NCBI GenBank assembly: GCA_030142905.1
Contig: JASJOG010000116.1
Location: 496,001-560,000 of the forward strand
Reading direction: 5' to 3'
DNA from: Heliopora coerulea
Lineage: Eukaryota; Cnidaria; Anthozoa; Scleralcyonacea; Helioporidae
DNA: 64,000 bases
In this document: positions 36,901-46,615 of the stretch, piece after piece
How positions within the stretch are numbered: position 1 is the stretch's first letter
Layout of the letters: each line of letters starts with the position of its first letter
Program-made: the position numbers and the translations under genes
Notes under the pieces: generated by a model
The model's input: the letters and a program-made list of their open reading frames with translations, nothing else
Database searches by the model: none
What the model was told of the DNA's origin: nothing

Positions 36901-39576
36901 CTGCGACCTTTTGATGACCGGTGAGACGTTCTAACCATTGAGCTACCAAGACTCAGATGGTGAGCGAAGGTGGAAGTTCGACATATATGTGCGACCTAAG
37001 CGGAAGCCACTATATATTGTTTTTCTGAGTATAAAGCTTGACGATCGTTCATCTATCTCAAGATATATCCAAGCTTTCACTTCCAAAACATAAGCTGCAT
37101 CAATCGTGATCAATATATAGTGGCTTCCGCTTAGGTCGCACATATATGTTGAACTTGCATCTTCGCTCACCATCTGAGTCTTGGTAGCTCAATGGTTTGA
37201 GCGTCTCACAGGTCATCAGAAGGTTGTGGGTTCGATCCCCGTCTGAGGCTCAGAAATCGTTTTTCTGAGTATAGAGCTTGACGATCGTTCATCTATCTTA
37301 ATAACTCTTTGGTCTTCTTGAACAACGTGAGAGTGTTGGCAAGATTTACAGTGTCACGTCTTTTGGTGTCTACGGTAAGTATTCATTTGCTCATAAGCCA
37401 TATGAAATCATATCAGTGTAGTTTTTCAGACACCAATGTACGTTAATGTGGTCTGTAGAACGGATCAACAACTTACCTTGACCAACTAAAAATGCAATAA
37501 ATGCCAACTGAAGCTCTCCAAGAATATCTTTGACTTCTAAAAGGTTGAATGAACATCATTAGTTTAATATTTTTTATTCCAGAGGTATGCGTTACTGATC
37601 TTAACAAACTTATATCTGCCACTTGCATATCAGTGTAAAATTGTTGAAGCAGACGGGAAGGAAGAAAGGGTGGAACGAAGGAACAATGAAAGGAAAGGAC
37701 GGAAGGAAGGAAGGAAAGGAAGGAATGAAGGAAAGAAAGGAAGGAAGGAAGGAAGGAAGGAAGGAGGGAGGGAGGGAGGGAGGGAGGGAGGGAGGGAGGG
37801 AGGAAGGAAGGAAGGAAGGAAAGGAGGGAGGAAGGAAGGAAGGGAGGAAGGGAGGAAGGGAGGAAGGGAGGAAGGAAGGAAGGAAGGAAGGAAGGGAGGG
37901 AGGGAGGGAGGGAGGGAGGGAGGAAGGGAGGGAGGAAGGGAGGAAGGAAGGGAAGGAAGGGAAGGATGGGAGGAAGGGAAGGATGGGAGGAAGGGAAGGA
38001 TGGGAGGAAGGGAAAGATGGGAGGAAAGGAAGGATGGGAGGAAGGGAAGGAAGGGAAGAAGGGAAGGAAGGGAAGAAGGGAAGAAGGGAAGGAAGGGAAG
38101 AAGGGAAGAAGGGAAGGAAGGGAAGAAGGGAAGGAAGGGAAGAAGGGAAGGAAGGGAAGAAGGGAAGGAAGGGAAGAAGGGAAGGAAGGGAAGGAAGGGA
38201 AGGAAGGGAGGAAGGAAGGAAAAACAAAAGAAGGAGGAATGAAGAAAGAAAGTGTAAAATCTACATGTATTATATAAGAAGGATGCAATAACTTTGGGTG
38301 AAGCAACTACCTGAAATATACGAAAAGAAACTTCAACATTTTGAGCGAAGGTCCTTAGTCTGGAAGTTAGTCACTCAAAACATCAAAGTTTCTTTTCGTA
38401 TATTTCAGGTAGTTGCTTCACCCAAAGTTATCGCATCTTGTTATCATTGACTACCTACACTGGCACCCATTGCTCAAGATTATATAAGAAATCATACATG
38501 AATTTTGTCAGGATTTTGTGATAGGCCAAACAAAGTATAAAAAAATTCATCATTGCAAGATAAAAAAAAAAAACCAACAAAAAACCAAAACATGTCCATT
38601 CTTTCTTTATAGGAAATTCAGAAAGAACCTAACCAACATGCAATAAAAATTGCTTCTGAAAAACTGTCACCATTCTATCCATTAACACAAACCTAAAAGA
38701 TTGCCTCCTATATCTTCTAGCAGTTTGCTCTTGTCCATGCTCAGTTTGGTTATTTCAGTGGGTGAAGCACCAGCTGGAAACTGCCTGAATGGAACATGAG
38801 TGAACCTCATTGCAGTGTCATGCAAAACATGATTTATCTTGCCCTTGCTGGAGTTATCTTGTGTTCTTTCCTGACTTCTCTTGAAATGTTCCTGTGTGAC
38901 TTCAGTCACTGCAGAGATCCTCTTACACACTGGTTCAACACGAAGCATGAGAGGTTCTGTAACATGGTTCGTTAAAGAGATCCACTTCTTGAAGCTCTCA
39001 TAAGGATATCTTCCTAAATACCGGTCAAGATCCTTCAGTCCTAAAATGTCAATTACAAAACATTCAACATCAGCAATGCTTAATTAGAAGCAATGTTGTT
39101 TCATCTGAGTCATTGCCACAGCAAAACAAATTTAACTAGTGGCAAATTTTCTTACATCTTATTATGTCTCATGTTTGCTAAGAAGTTCTGACACAGCAGG
39201 CAGTGTTCTTCAAAACAACCATCTATTTATGTTTTAGTCTATAGAAGTTGACCTTACCAGCCCTAAAGCATTCCAGTTCTTCCGTAGTCAAGTGTTGGTC
39301 AACCACATCTTCCGTGTCTTTATCCCACTTCTTAACAACAATTTCTCTCTGTTTGAAATAGTGAAAAAATCCTGTGCGGGGTGCCGACTGCCCAGTTCTG
39401 CCAACTGCTGCATAGAAAACAAAGTGAAAGCCTGGAGGAATCATTTTGACACCTTTGAATTTTGGTCCAACATTCCACGAGTTGTAATCAATCCCGAATT
39501 CTGTTCGTTGAGGAACATCAAGAAAAATCAGAAAAGCTCCTTCAGAAAACAGTTTTTGCGCAGTTTCATCGTCCAT
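30980..39576 (-). CDS. AAR2: AAR2 splicing factor
   Basis: AAR2 is a U5 snRNP assembly chaperone that binds PRPF8 in place of the Brr2 helicase during particle maturation. Six exons chain in phase: 39258-39576, 38693-39040, 37477-37536, 35084-35182, 32260-32348, 30980-31126 (1,062 nt, 353 aa; human 384). Diagnostic segments are TEFGIDYNSWNVGPKFKGVK in exon 1, FPAGASPTEITKLSMD at the end of exon 2, DILGELQLAFIAFLVGQ in exon 3, YDAFEQWKILTHLLC in exon 4, PEDFFVDIVSKNNFL in exon 5, and GYLTKRFHWDFDEEPEDDAP in exon 6, ending VVVEM. The coding exons occupy only about 12% of 8.6 kb. The introns hold MITEs, a fold-back SINE, a palindrome and a large polypurine satellite. A YY1/ETS-like 'ttccgccatgttg' lies about 135 bp upstream of the ATG. 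Confidence 0.94.
34250..34350 (+). mobile_element. TTAA-flanked MITE, copy A (AAR2 intron)
   Basis: The 101 bp element runs from TTAACTCTTTTCC to GGGAAAGAGTTAA, with inverted ends bordered by TTAA. The internal core 'tctggccagcgtcaggcca..ttttactc' is shared with the other copies. Confidence 0.65.
35664..35761 (-). mobile_element. MITE of the TTAA family, copy E, decayed (AAR2 intron)
   Basis: The core 'gacgaacaaaatcgtttggcg' followed by 'ttagccagagtaaaatt' is the reverse complement of the family core. The ends are degraded ('ccctttcctg' left, 'ggaaaagg' right). Confidence 0.45.
36076..36186. repeat. Short tandem repeat, about 35-43 bp unit
   Basis: Three imperfect units start at about 36076, 36119 and 36154, each containing 'gaccgagyaggagacaraaaccgag'-like sequence. 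They lie in AAR2 intron 3. Confidence 0.5.
36792..37303. mobile_element. Fold-back tRNA-derived SINE, copy 2 (AAR2 intron 3)
   Basis: The 512 bp element is bounded by an exact 14 bp duplication ACTCTTTGGTCTTC (36778-36791 and 37304-37317). The left half is one full SINE unit in reverse: inverted B box at about 36889-36901 and inverted A box at 36934-36947. Next come a forward tail only, then a second forward unit with A box TAGCTCAATGG (37185-37195) and B box GGGTTCGATCCCC (37228-37240). The forward tail is cut at the duplication. It is the same family as the element at 16938-17241. Confidence 0.8.
37655..38222 (+). repeat. Polypurine GGAA/GGGA microsatellite
   Basis: About 570 bp is almost pure purine on the plus strand. 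It starts as (GGAA)n and (GGGA)n, moves to 'ggaaggatgg' blocks, then to 'gaagaagggaagg' blocks. Long open frames on both strands across it are composition artefacts. It lies in AAR2 intron 2. Confidence 0.9.
38282..38436. repeat. 155 bp near-perfect palindrome (hairpin element)
   Basis: The left arm (38282-38348) and right arm (38371-38436) are inverted copies with a handful of mismatches and a loop of about 22 nt. The arm begins 'gatgcaataactttgggtg'. It is probably a fold-back MITE. A sequence around 43935-43990 shares its central 'gcgaaggtccttag'-like segment. Confidence 0.8.
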
Positions 39577-39845
39577 TTCCGCTTTGAAATTTTTGAAAAG
39601 TGGTAAAATACAGAGTAGAGTTTACCAAAAAGGTAAATTATGAGGTATTTTCTGCTAGTATTTGTCCAAAAGACCGGTACTTTGTCCAAAACAGTACAGT
39701 CCAATTTTTTCCGCCATGTTGTTTCGAACCGTCATGGGAGAATGGGAACCAGAATAAAAATACGAATGACCGGGAAGGACAGTGAATGAAAGTAAATGAA
39801 AGTAAATGACAGTAAATGTCAAGAAATGCCAATAAATGCTAGACT
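39577..39845. promoter_or_regulatory. AAR2 promoter region with short tandem repeat
   Basis: A YY1/ETS-like 'ttccgccatgttg' near 39709 lies upstream of the AAR2 start. A short decayed tandem of 'agtaaatga' follows at 39780-39840. Confidence 0.4.
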
Positions 39846-40158
39846 TTTGAGACATGACATTAAATGGCGAGACGTTCGGAACAAAATATTCGAACAAAAC
39901 TTTATTTTTGATACTGATTTTAAAGTTCCTGTTCAGCTTTTTCAATATAAATAAGAACCTGATGGAGTTATAAAGAGAGAAAGCAATTTGATGTAACAAT
40001 GGCATTTCTATTGGGAGGCATTGGTGAAGCCTTAGTAAATTTGGATGAGGCAATATATATTACAGCTTTTAAGCTGTGTGCTTCAAACACTTCCATATGC
40101 TGAATTTTATACCAACATTTGTGAAAATGCCTAATTTGATCATGCTTTATTGACTAGT

Positions 40159-40260
40159 TTAATCTATTAAAGGGCCAGGCCACATTTTAATATTTTACTC
40201 TGGCTAATGCCAGACAATTTTACTCATCAAGGGGATGAGCCTTGCTCCTTAATGAGTTGA
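40159..40260 (+). mobile_element. MITE of the TTAA family, copy D (decayed)
   Basis: It contains the family core 'actctggctaatgccagac' followed by 'aattttactcatcaag'. Degraded inverted ends span 102 bp, close to the length of copies A and B. Confidence 0.55.
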
Positions 40261-41575
40261 TTTTCCAGCTGAGAAGGCCCACCTTGAATGGCCTAAGATA
40301 GTCAGGGGATTGGTCCCTAACAGTTATGTCACTCATGTAGAGTCAGGATTAAGCCTTGTTTACCTCAAGCAGCACGACCTGGACCCTGGTGCTAAACACC
40401 TAATAAGCTGCTCAGACTCACTAGGAGGCAGCTACAATGGTATATCAGTAGTGTATTTAGGACATTTCTTCAGGGGTGGCTTTGATGGGGGCTTCAGTAA
40501 ACTTTGGGAGGCTAACATTTAGGACAGTCATATGAAGGTTCACCTCAAGAGCTTAAATATTAACAGCATGCCTTCTTGTACACCAGCAACTGTGGAAATA
40601 TTTGAATTGAAAGTGGTTGATGACTGCATTACTCAACAAGTTGGAGTGGTGCAGGGTTTCTTAGGGTTGTGAAGCCCCTCAGGCTACTCTGGTAGGTATG
40701 ACATTGCTGCATATCAAACATAATGCACAAGCTGCATTGTTCCTACATTATTGTTCAACATTTGCACAAGTACATCTTAGTTTGAACAAAAGCAAATAAC
40801 CTCCCAAAACTTCTGCAGTGACATTTTAGTAGTAATATCCAGACACTTTTCAGTCCCATCAACAAAACTTTCTTTCAATTTATTCAACTCTGGACAAGCC
40901 TAATGGGAAAAAAATTTACATTGGACTGCCCCAAGTTATGAAGTAAACTTCTCTGAGGTCTTCATGAAGTTTTGAAGTTTTAAAATCTCTATGTGAACAT
41001 TTTTTAAAATCCCAGATTTACATTACTCTTATACAATTTTATATATCAGTAAGTATAGCAGAGACTGGTTGGTCCACAGGAAGGGCTGACAGTGTTAAGC
41101 CATACTTGGCATTCTATTTATAATTTGGTATGGAAATTGCTGAAATACTTGTTAGCAACAAATTTCAACTATTTCCTTTTGACCTTAACACTGTACCATT
41201 GGAAGTACTTGGGTTTTACTTTAGGTACAATAATCTAGATGACTGTTTACATTATATTTTTAAACTGTCTTTTGGTAGTACTGTATGTGAAAATCTTGAA
41301 ATATTCAGCAAAAGGCCTAATATCTCACAGTTCCTACACTTGGACTGTCTTATTAGTAAGCTGTTGCCTCACAAAGTACCAGCCTTTGAAATATGGCTCT
41401 TGATCCAAACAACTGATAAACATAAACATACACTAATCCAATATTGCAACATACATCACAGAACATTTTTTGGAGTATTCCATTGAATTATTCATGCTCT
41501 TCATAATTTACATGATTATGTAATAAATCTATTGACAGACTAACTGAAGCACACAATATATGAAATTTTGTAAAT
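40261..41575. other. Intergenic, no gene recognised
   Basis: AT-rich sequence between the AAR2 promoter side and the stop of the F-box gene. A 118-codon plus-strand frame at 41130-41486 matches nothing I know and is probably chance or 3' UTR of the F-box gene on the other strand. Confidence 0.4.
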
Positions 41576-43048
41576 TTAACATAACACTTTAGTAATGACA
41601 TTGCCAAGTGTATGCTCTGGACTTGGCAACAAGCTTTCCATCTTAATCAACAATCGCTCAACAGTGATGGTCTCACCACCACTGCCAACAGCAACATGTT
41701 CGATCCTTGGATTACACAGTTTAACATCTTGCAATTTCTTGCATTTCTGCTTCAGTTCTGCCAGCAATACTGAGTCCTGGGGACCAGCAACTGTGAAGTT
41801 TATTAATGAAACTGCTTCAATGTCCACACAGTGTTGAACAATGCTTCTTACTAAGTTCGTCTCAGATAAGGCCTCCTTCTTTAAAGGTCCAAACTCAAGA
41901 ATCTTTAACTTAGTGACATAAGGTAGCATCTTAGCCATTGTTGCAGGTCCCACCCGGGGGGAGTGGCTTACCCCGAGATATCGTAACCTCGGGGCCAGAC
42001 GAAGAATGCACTCCAAGCAATCAGCAGAGAGAAGGAAATTCCACCTGAGATCCAAGGTCTCAAGCAACGAGAAGTTGACTTGAGGACGGATTTCTTGATA
42101 GACAAGCAGGTTTAAAATGTGCCGAAATCCACATTGATTCATCTTGAAGTAGGTTAGTTGAGGAAGCTTGGACAACACTGTGGTTAAACCTGTAGTGGTA
42201 ACATAATAACAGCCGGTGATGTCCAGCTCCTTGATGCCAGTCTCTTCCCATTTTACTGCAAGTAAAGATCCATCAACCAATTTCGTGAACCTCATAAGTA
42301 GCGTAGACAGACATTTACAGTTCTTCAAGACTTGCACAATCGACTTGCCGGTGAAATTCTTGCATTCGTTCAGACAGATTGATTCCAGTCGAGGACAACT
42401 TCTTGAGAGCTTTTGAAGAGCAGCGTCGGTTATCGTGTCGCATTCGGTGCAGTCCAGGACTCGAAGATCGTGCATTTTGCTGAAAATATCAGGAACGAGG
42501 TACTTAGAGGATTCTGCACCCAATCCGATATACTTCATTTGAGTAAAATGCCTTGGTAAGCGCTTCATGAAGCTAAAATTTCCCCAACAGTATCGCAAGT
42601 CCATTAGTTCTAAAGACGTTGGGAACTGTTTGGAATCGCCGAATGTAGGGTCTCCGAATATCTCGACGGAGTGGAAGACGAGTCGCTTGAGATTAGGACA
42701 CTTTCGTGCAAGTTCTTTGGCTATTTTCGCCGTAAATGAACATGCCCCGAGATTGAGTGAGTCGAGGGCGAACGCCAAGCGTGTCTTGATGAGCATAAGT
42801 ACGGTGTCTTGATCAATATTACTTGCCGACGGCCAGAAGGCATTTAGATCAAGCATACGCCAGAAAGATCTGTCGTAAGCGATTCTCCTCCATCTCCACG
42901 ATACTTGAGCCGCAATGCCTAGTTCTCGTTTGTCCAAATACGAGAAAATATAAAGCAAAACCGAATCAGGAAGCCGGCTCTCCATTAGGACTAAAGCAGC
43001 TTCGCTTCTCTTCTCGTTTGTGTTTCCAGGGACGATACGCAAACACAA
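41576..43048 (-). CDS. F-box/leucine-rich-repeat protein, intronless
   Basis: This is a 490-residue protein, a predicted substrate receptor of SCF ubiquitin ligases. The F-box lies at residues 26-66 (LPDSVLLYIFSYLDKRELG through RWRRIAYDRSFWRMLDL). It is followed by a long run of cysteine-containing LRRs of about 25 residues each (for example CPNLKRLVFHSV, MHDLRVLDCTECDTITDAAL, CPRLESICLNECKNFTGKSI and IKELDITGCYYVTTTGL). The F-box is closest in style to FBXL12, but the LRR part is longer (490 versus 326 aa), so I give no symbol. It is an uninterrupted single exon amid intron-rich neighbours, which suggests an origin by retroposition or an old intron-loss event. The start is the first in-frame ATG; M22 (MESRLPDS) is an equally good alternative. 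Confidence 0.88.
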   Translation of the reverse strand: MCLRIVPGNTNEKRSEAALVLMESRLPDSVLLYIFSYLDKRELGIAAQVSWRWRRIAYDRSFWRMLDLNAFWPSASNIDQDTVLMLIKTRLAFALDSLNLGACSFTAKIAKELARKCPNLKRLVFHSVEIFGDPTFGDSKQFPTSLELMDLRYCWGNFSFMKRLPRHFTQMKYIGLGAESSKYLVPDIFSKMHDLRVLDCTECDTITDAALQKLSRSCPRLESICLNECKNFTGKSIVQVLKNCKCLSTLLMRFTKLVDGSLLAVKWEETGIKELDITGCYYVTTTGLTTVLSKLPQLTYFKMNQCGFRHILNLLVYQEIRPQVNFSLLETLDLRWNFLLSADCLECILRLAPRLRYLGVSHSPRVGPATMAKMLPYVTKLKILEFGPLKKEALSETNLVRSIVQHCVDIEAVSLINFTVAGPQDSVLLAELKQKCKKLQDVKLCNPRIEHVAVGSGGETITVERLLIKMESLLPSPEHTLGNVITKVLC

Positions 43049-44066
43049 AAACTTTCCCTCAAACTAGACTTTTCACGATACAGCCATCCAAAAACAAGTC
43101 ATAAAACTCATCCTTGTAAAACCTTGTAGAGTGACGCTTTGTTGTTGAAAGAGAAGCGCTCGACGTAAAGCGAACCTTTCTAAAACAACGTCTATTGTAT
43201 CATGCGGGTTTTATGTTTATCATCCAACAATACTGATCATTCGCCCTTGACCCCAGTATTGTTTTCCAGCCTCGCTGATTGGCTGACACACCTCCCCTCG
43301 TCGCTCTGGGGGAAAACTTTTTTAAAATAAACAATTATTGTCTCGCGGGTTTCGCGTACCCTTGCGTCCGCACCGCGCGGTTCAGCCAACAAACTCGTTT
43401 CAATAATGGCACAATAAAATTTCGCTCAAATGGACCTAAAACGCAGATTCACTTGCACATTTCACGCATTTTGTATTCTTGTATGATTTTACGTTTGGTT
43501 TTCGTACATTTTGCGACTGTGAAAAGACTGCTTACGCTGTTTGTCCATGGTTTGTCGGATTTTAAGCCGTCGCATTTTCACCGACGTGTGCGTAATCAAA
43601 TTACTAGGATTCAGCGACCCCCTTTGGCGATGTTGTGTCACAATTCAGCGGTAAGGCAGTTAATTGATCTCAAGTTAGAGGTGGGGTTACACTGTTACAG
43701 AAACACCAATCCTGATCCTAATCCCCATCGTAACTGTTACCCACACGTCTTTCCCAGACACGATTCAACGGTTACCCTGAGAGGATGAGATTATCTGGGA
43801 AAGCGGACACCAAATGCCCCCGAGATGAATTGAATATTGACAAACCCAGTCAGTGGTACAAAAATAGGATACTGAAAAGACAGTGTAAAATAAGGTAAAA
43901 AGTTCAGAGGTTGGTAACCGCCGTGATTGATCGCAAGGAATTTTAACGTTTCGAGCAAAAGGTCCTTCGTTGGAGTGAAACGTATTGTGAAATATACTGA
44001 TACCCCCCCACGTGCGCCTGGTCACTTAAAAATTACAACACAGTCTTACCGCTAAAAAGATGTATA
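43049..44066. other. Intergenic upstream of the F-box gene; one unexplained open frame
   Basis: A 169-codon plus-strand frame (43279-43788) is open but its peptide has no recognisable domain and includes simple 'cctgatcctaatcc' repeats. I do not call it a gene. Sequence near 43935-43990 is related to the palindrome at 38282. Confidence 0.4.
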
Positions 44067-44672
44067 CAGTCGAACCTGTAATAGCGGACAGTTACACCTA
44101 CACACAGCGGACACCTTCAAACAACGGACAATGGACGCTTTTTCCACCTCCCAGTGTTATAAAATTCTCACGAAAAAGCCCTCTACACAGTGGACATATT
44201 CCGTGTTGCGTTTCCCCAATGCAAACTTTAATAAAAGAAGTTAATAACGGACAGATAGTTGCGGACAGAATCCAAGAATCTGGTTAATGTGGATGACCAC
44301 CATGATGATAATGATGATAGTTACGTCACTGCAACGCCGGATGGAAATATCACAAATGTTTCTCAAACCCAAAGTGCGGTCAATGATTTGAGGATTTGCA
44401 TCGGCAAGAGGTTTGGCGACCCTGAGATGACGAAACTGATTGACGAATTATGTTGTAGTTTAAAACGTCACACAAAAAGCATCAAAGACTACTTTACAAC
44501 CACAAGCATTTAACCTAATTATCTCATTGTTTGCCATAAAACAATAAAGCGGATAGATACTATTTATTTATCATTTTACTCCTAAATAGAAAACCCTCTG
44601 TACAGCGGACACCTCCATACAGCAGACACTTCATTGATCCCGGAAAGCGTCTGCTAATTTGAGGCTTGACTG
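44067..44672 (+). mobile_element. Tigger/pogo-type DNA transposon, internally deleted
   Basis: The left end CAGTCGAACCTGTAATAGCGG directly follows TA, the typical Tc1/mariner-superfamily target. The right end, read in reverse, is CAGTCAAGCCTCAAATTAGC. Subterminal 'acagcggacac' repeats occur near both ends. An 84-codon frame (44259-44513) ends RHTKSIKDYFTTTSI, like the C-terminus of Tigger/jerky transposases; the DDE core is missing. The element is non-autonomous. Confidence 0.7.
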
Positions 44673-44737
44673 AAGCATCAACTCACAAAATGTGCTCTAA
44701 TAGATGAATATCATCTATCTGGGGAAAACTCAGAAAT

Positions 44738-44772
44738 GGATTAGGGCTCGGATTAGGGTTAGGATTAGGGTA
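44738..44772 (+). repeat. Interstitial degenerate telomere-like repeat
   Basis: The sequence reads 'attagggctcggattaggg' followed by 'ttaggattaggg', about five TTAGGG-like units with interruptions. Confidence 0.6.
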
Positions 44773-45259
44773 AGATTACCTTACATGTAACTCACTCTCG
44801 ATCGCGATGACAATTAAACCAGTGAAACATTCTTTTACATGATCGGGTCGACGAAAAAATGTCGGACGTTTCAACTTAAAGGTTCTTTATCTGAGTACTT
44901 GCTGCTGTATTTGACTGGTTTTTTTGCATTTAATTTGTGGCGCAATTGGAATTGCTTCTTTGCAGATGACAACAAATTATTAACATAACATAAAAAAGAA
45001 AATGTAGCCTGTTTAATTAAAATAATCATTAATGAATTAACTGAAAATACTTGACGTAACCACGAGCGAAAGAAGTCAACATTCAAAACCATCTGTAAGT
45101 GAGAAGATTGGACTAATGATGATTTTATAATAAAGTCAAAATATTACCGTTTATCGAGTGGTGTTGATTTCAACCAAATTTTGAGTTTTCAAGGCTATAT
45201 TGAAATTCCTATACACATTTTTTTTCCAAGAAAAAACTTTACTGCATCATTTTATAGTG

Positions 45260-46615
45260 TTATACAAATTTTCGAAATATTTTATAATTAAGGAGATACA
45301 TGACCTCAGAACATTCACGTTCCACTAAACGTATCTGAAAGTCTGTTAGTCCATTCTGCCAGTCAGAAAGACTTCTGGTCAAATTCTTAGTTGTGGTGTG
45401 TGCACTGAAGGTTCTATCAGCTTTGGGCACGGCTGGCCAAGTGAAGCCATCACGCAATGCCTCGGTCAACCACGAACGGATACGATTACTCATGGAAATG
45501 CCCAAGAAGTTGTACAATTTATTGACAGTGCGCAAAGGATAAGAAATTAGGTCTTCGTACTTAACCATGATGTACCGATCCCTTAGTTTGGACAGAAACG
45601 CTCGAACATATCTAATATTCCGAAGCTGTTGCGTGCAAACCTTCCAGCTTTCCCTTGCGAAGAACGCTTTTGTCACATTGTCATGTAGCTCCTCTTTCAG
45701 TAGAGTGTAGGCTATCGCACGTGGGTCACGCACCAATTCAACCACACGAAACGGATACTCAAAGCTTCCATCTGGGCCTGCAAGTTGCGACAACCTTTCT
45801 AGGTCAATGATTTGAGTTGTTTTGACAACAGTATAAGAGTGGAGTTTACAAATGGCGGACAAAGTGGGCGGCCGTAAGTAGGTACAAAGTCTGATGTTAT
45901 AGTACCGACCTTTAACAATCTCTGGACATAAAGGTGGGGAGGACAAAGTCCGACTTGATAGTCGATATACCAAGGCCCTGTACTGACGGGAGAGGAATTC
46001 TGTGAAATGGCTAAATTTCGCAAAATCACAGCTAAATATTCCCTGTAAGAAGCTGCTGACCATATAGTCGTAGATCTCAGGGGGTCGATTTTCCCTGAAG
46101 TATTTTAATGAGTGAAATGGCTCAAACAAGTAGAAGACGTCAGGATTTCGGTTGAATAGCTCACCCAAGAACACATCCCCAGAATGCGGAATGGACGTTA
46201 TCAGAATGTTCTGATGTAACTTGCTTCCGAACGTGGTTAAAGACGAATCCTTTTCCACGATTTTTCCAAACTTTTCGTAAATTCTAACGGTGACTTTAAG
46301 TTGACGAAGCTCTTCAGATAAAAGGGAGATGTTTCGAAGCAATCTTTTAATGGTCAACTTCTCGCGCACGTCTCTTGCCCCGCCAGATGGATCTGTGATT
46401 CTGCGAGCCACTTCACTATTGTAGTCATTGAGTTGTTCTCTCTTGCTCTCCACACTCAAATCATAAAAACAAACCGGTAAGAACAGGGATAAGCTAAATG
46501 AACATAAGAATACGATGGAGGCAAATGTCATTGTAATAAACCAAACATGAGGTTGCTTTAAGCTGCATGAATTCTTGAAAACCAAGAAACATTTCCAGTA
46601 CATTTCTGAGATCAA
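45260..46615 (-). CDS. CHST: Golgi carbohydrate sulfotransferase (CHST1/3-like), intronless
   Basis: The enzyme transfers sulfate from PAPS to sugar hydroxyls (GlcNAc/Gal 6-O type) on glycans in the Golgi. The 451-residue protein has a type II membrane anchor at residues 24-50 (VWFITMTFASIVFLCSFSLS), a coiled stem, and then the catalytic domain. The 5'-phosphosulfate loop is at 138-154 (LITSIPHSGDVFLGELF) followed by NPDVFYLFEPFHSLKYF. The 3'-phosphate site is at 291-300 (VVELVRDPRA), and YIMVKYEDLISYPLRTV lies near the C-terminus. The 5' loop has HSGD where the family usually has RSGS/TGSS, so activity should not be assumed. It is a single exon, as in many CHST genes. It has no operon-like partner. 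Confidence 0.88.
   Translation of the reverse strand: MISEMYWKCFLVFKNSCSLKQPHVWFITMTFASIVFLCSFSLSLFLPVCFYDLSVESKREQLNDYNSEVARRITDPSGGARDVREKLTIKRLLRNISLLSEELRQLKVTVRIYEKFGKIVEKDSSLTTFGSKLHQNILITSIPHSGDVFLGELFNRNPDVFYLFEPFHSLKYFRENRPPEIYDYMVSSFLQGIFSCDFAKFSHFTEFLSRQYRALVYRLSSRTLSSPPLCPEIVKGRYYNIRLCTYLRPPTLSAICKLHSYTVVKTTQIIDLERLSQLAGPDGSFEYPFRVVELVRDPRAIAYTLLKEELHDNVTKAFFARESWKVCTQQLRNIRYVRAFLSKLRDRYIMVKYEDLISYPLRTVNKLYNFLGISMSNRIRSWLTEALRDGFTWPAVPKADRTFSAHTTTKNLTRSLSDWQNGLTDFQIRLVERECSEVMYLLNYKIFRKFV

Noticed and set aside
37473..38306. Long open frames (up to 277 codons) on both strands
   Set aside because: They run through the polypurine satellite; the Pro/Ser/Phe-Leu or Gly/Arg/Lys/Glu strings come from base composition.
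41130..41486. 118-codon plus-strand frame
   Set aside because: AT-rich, no family match, lies in the likely 3' UTR of the F-box gene.
43279..43788. 169-codon plus-strand open frame
   Set aside because: No recognisable domain, low-complexity Asp/Pro/Asn segment, no splice or promoter support.
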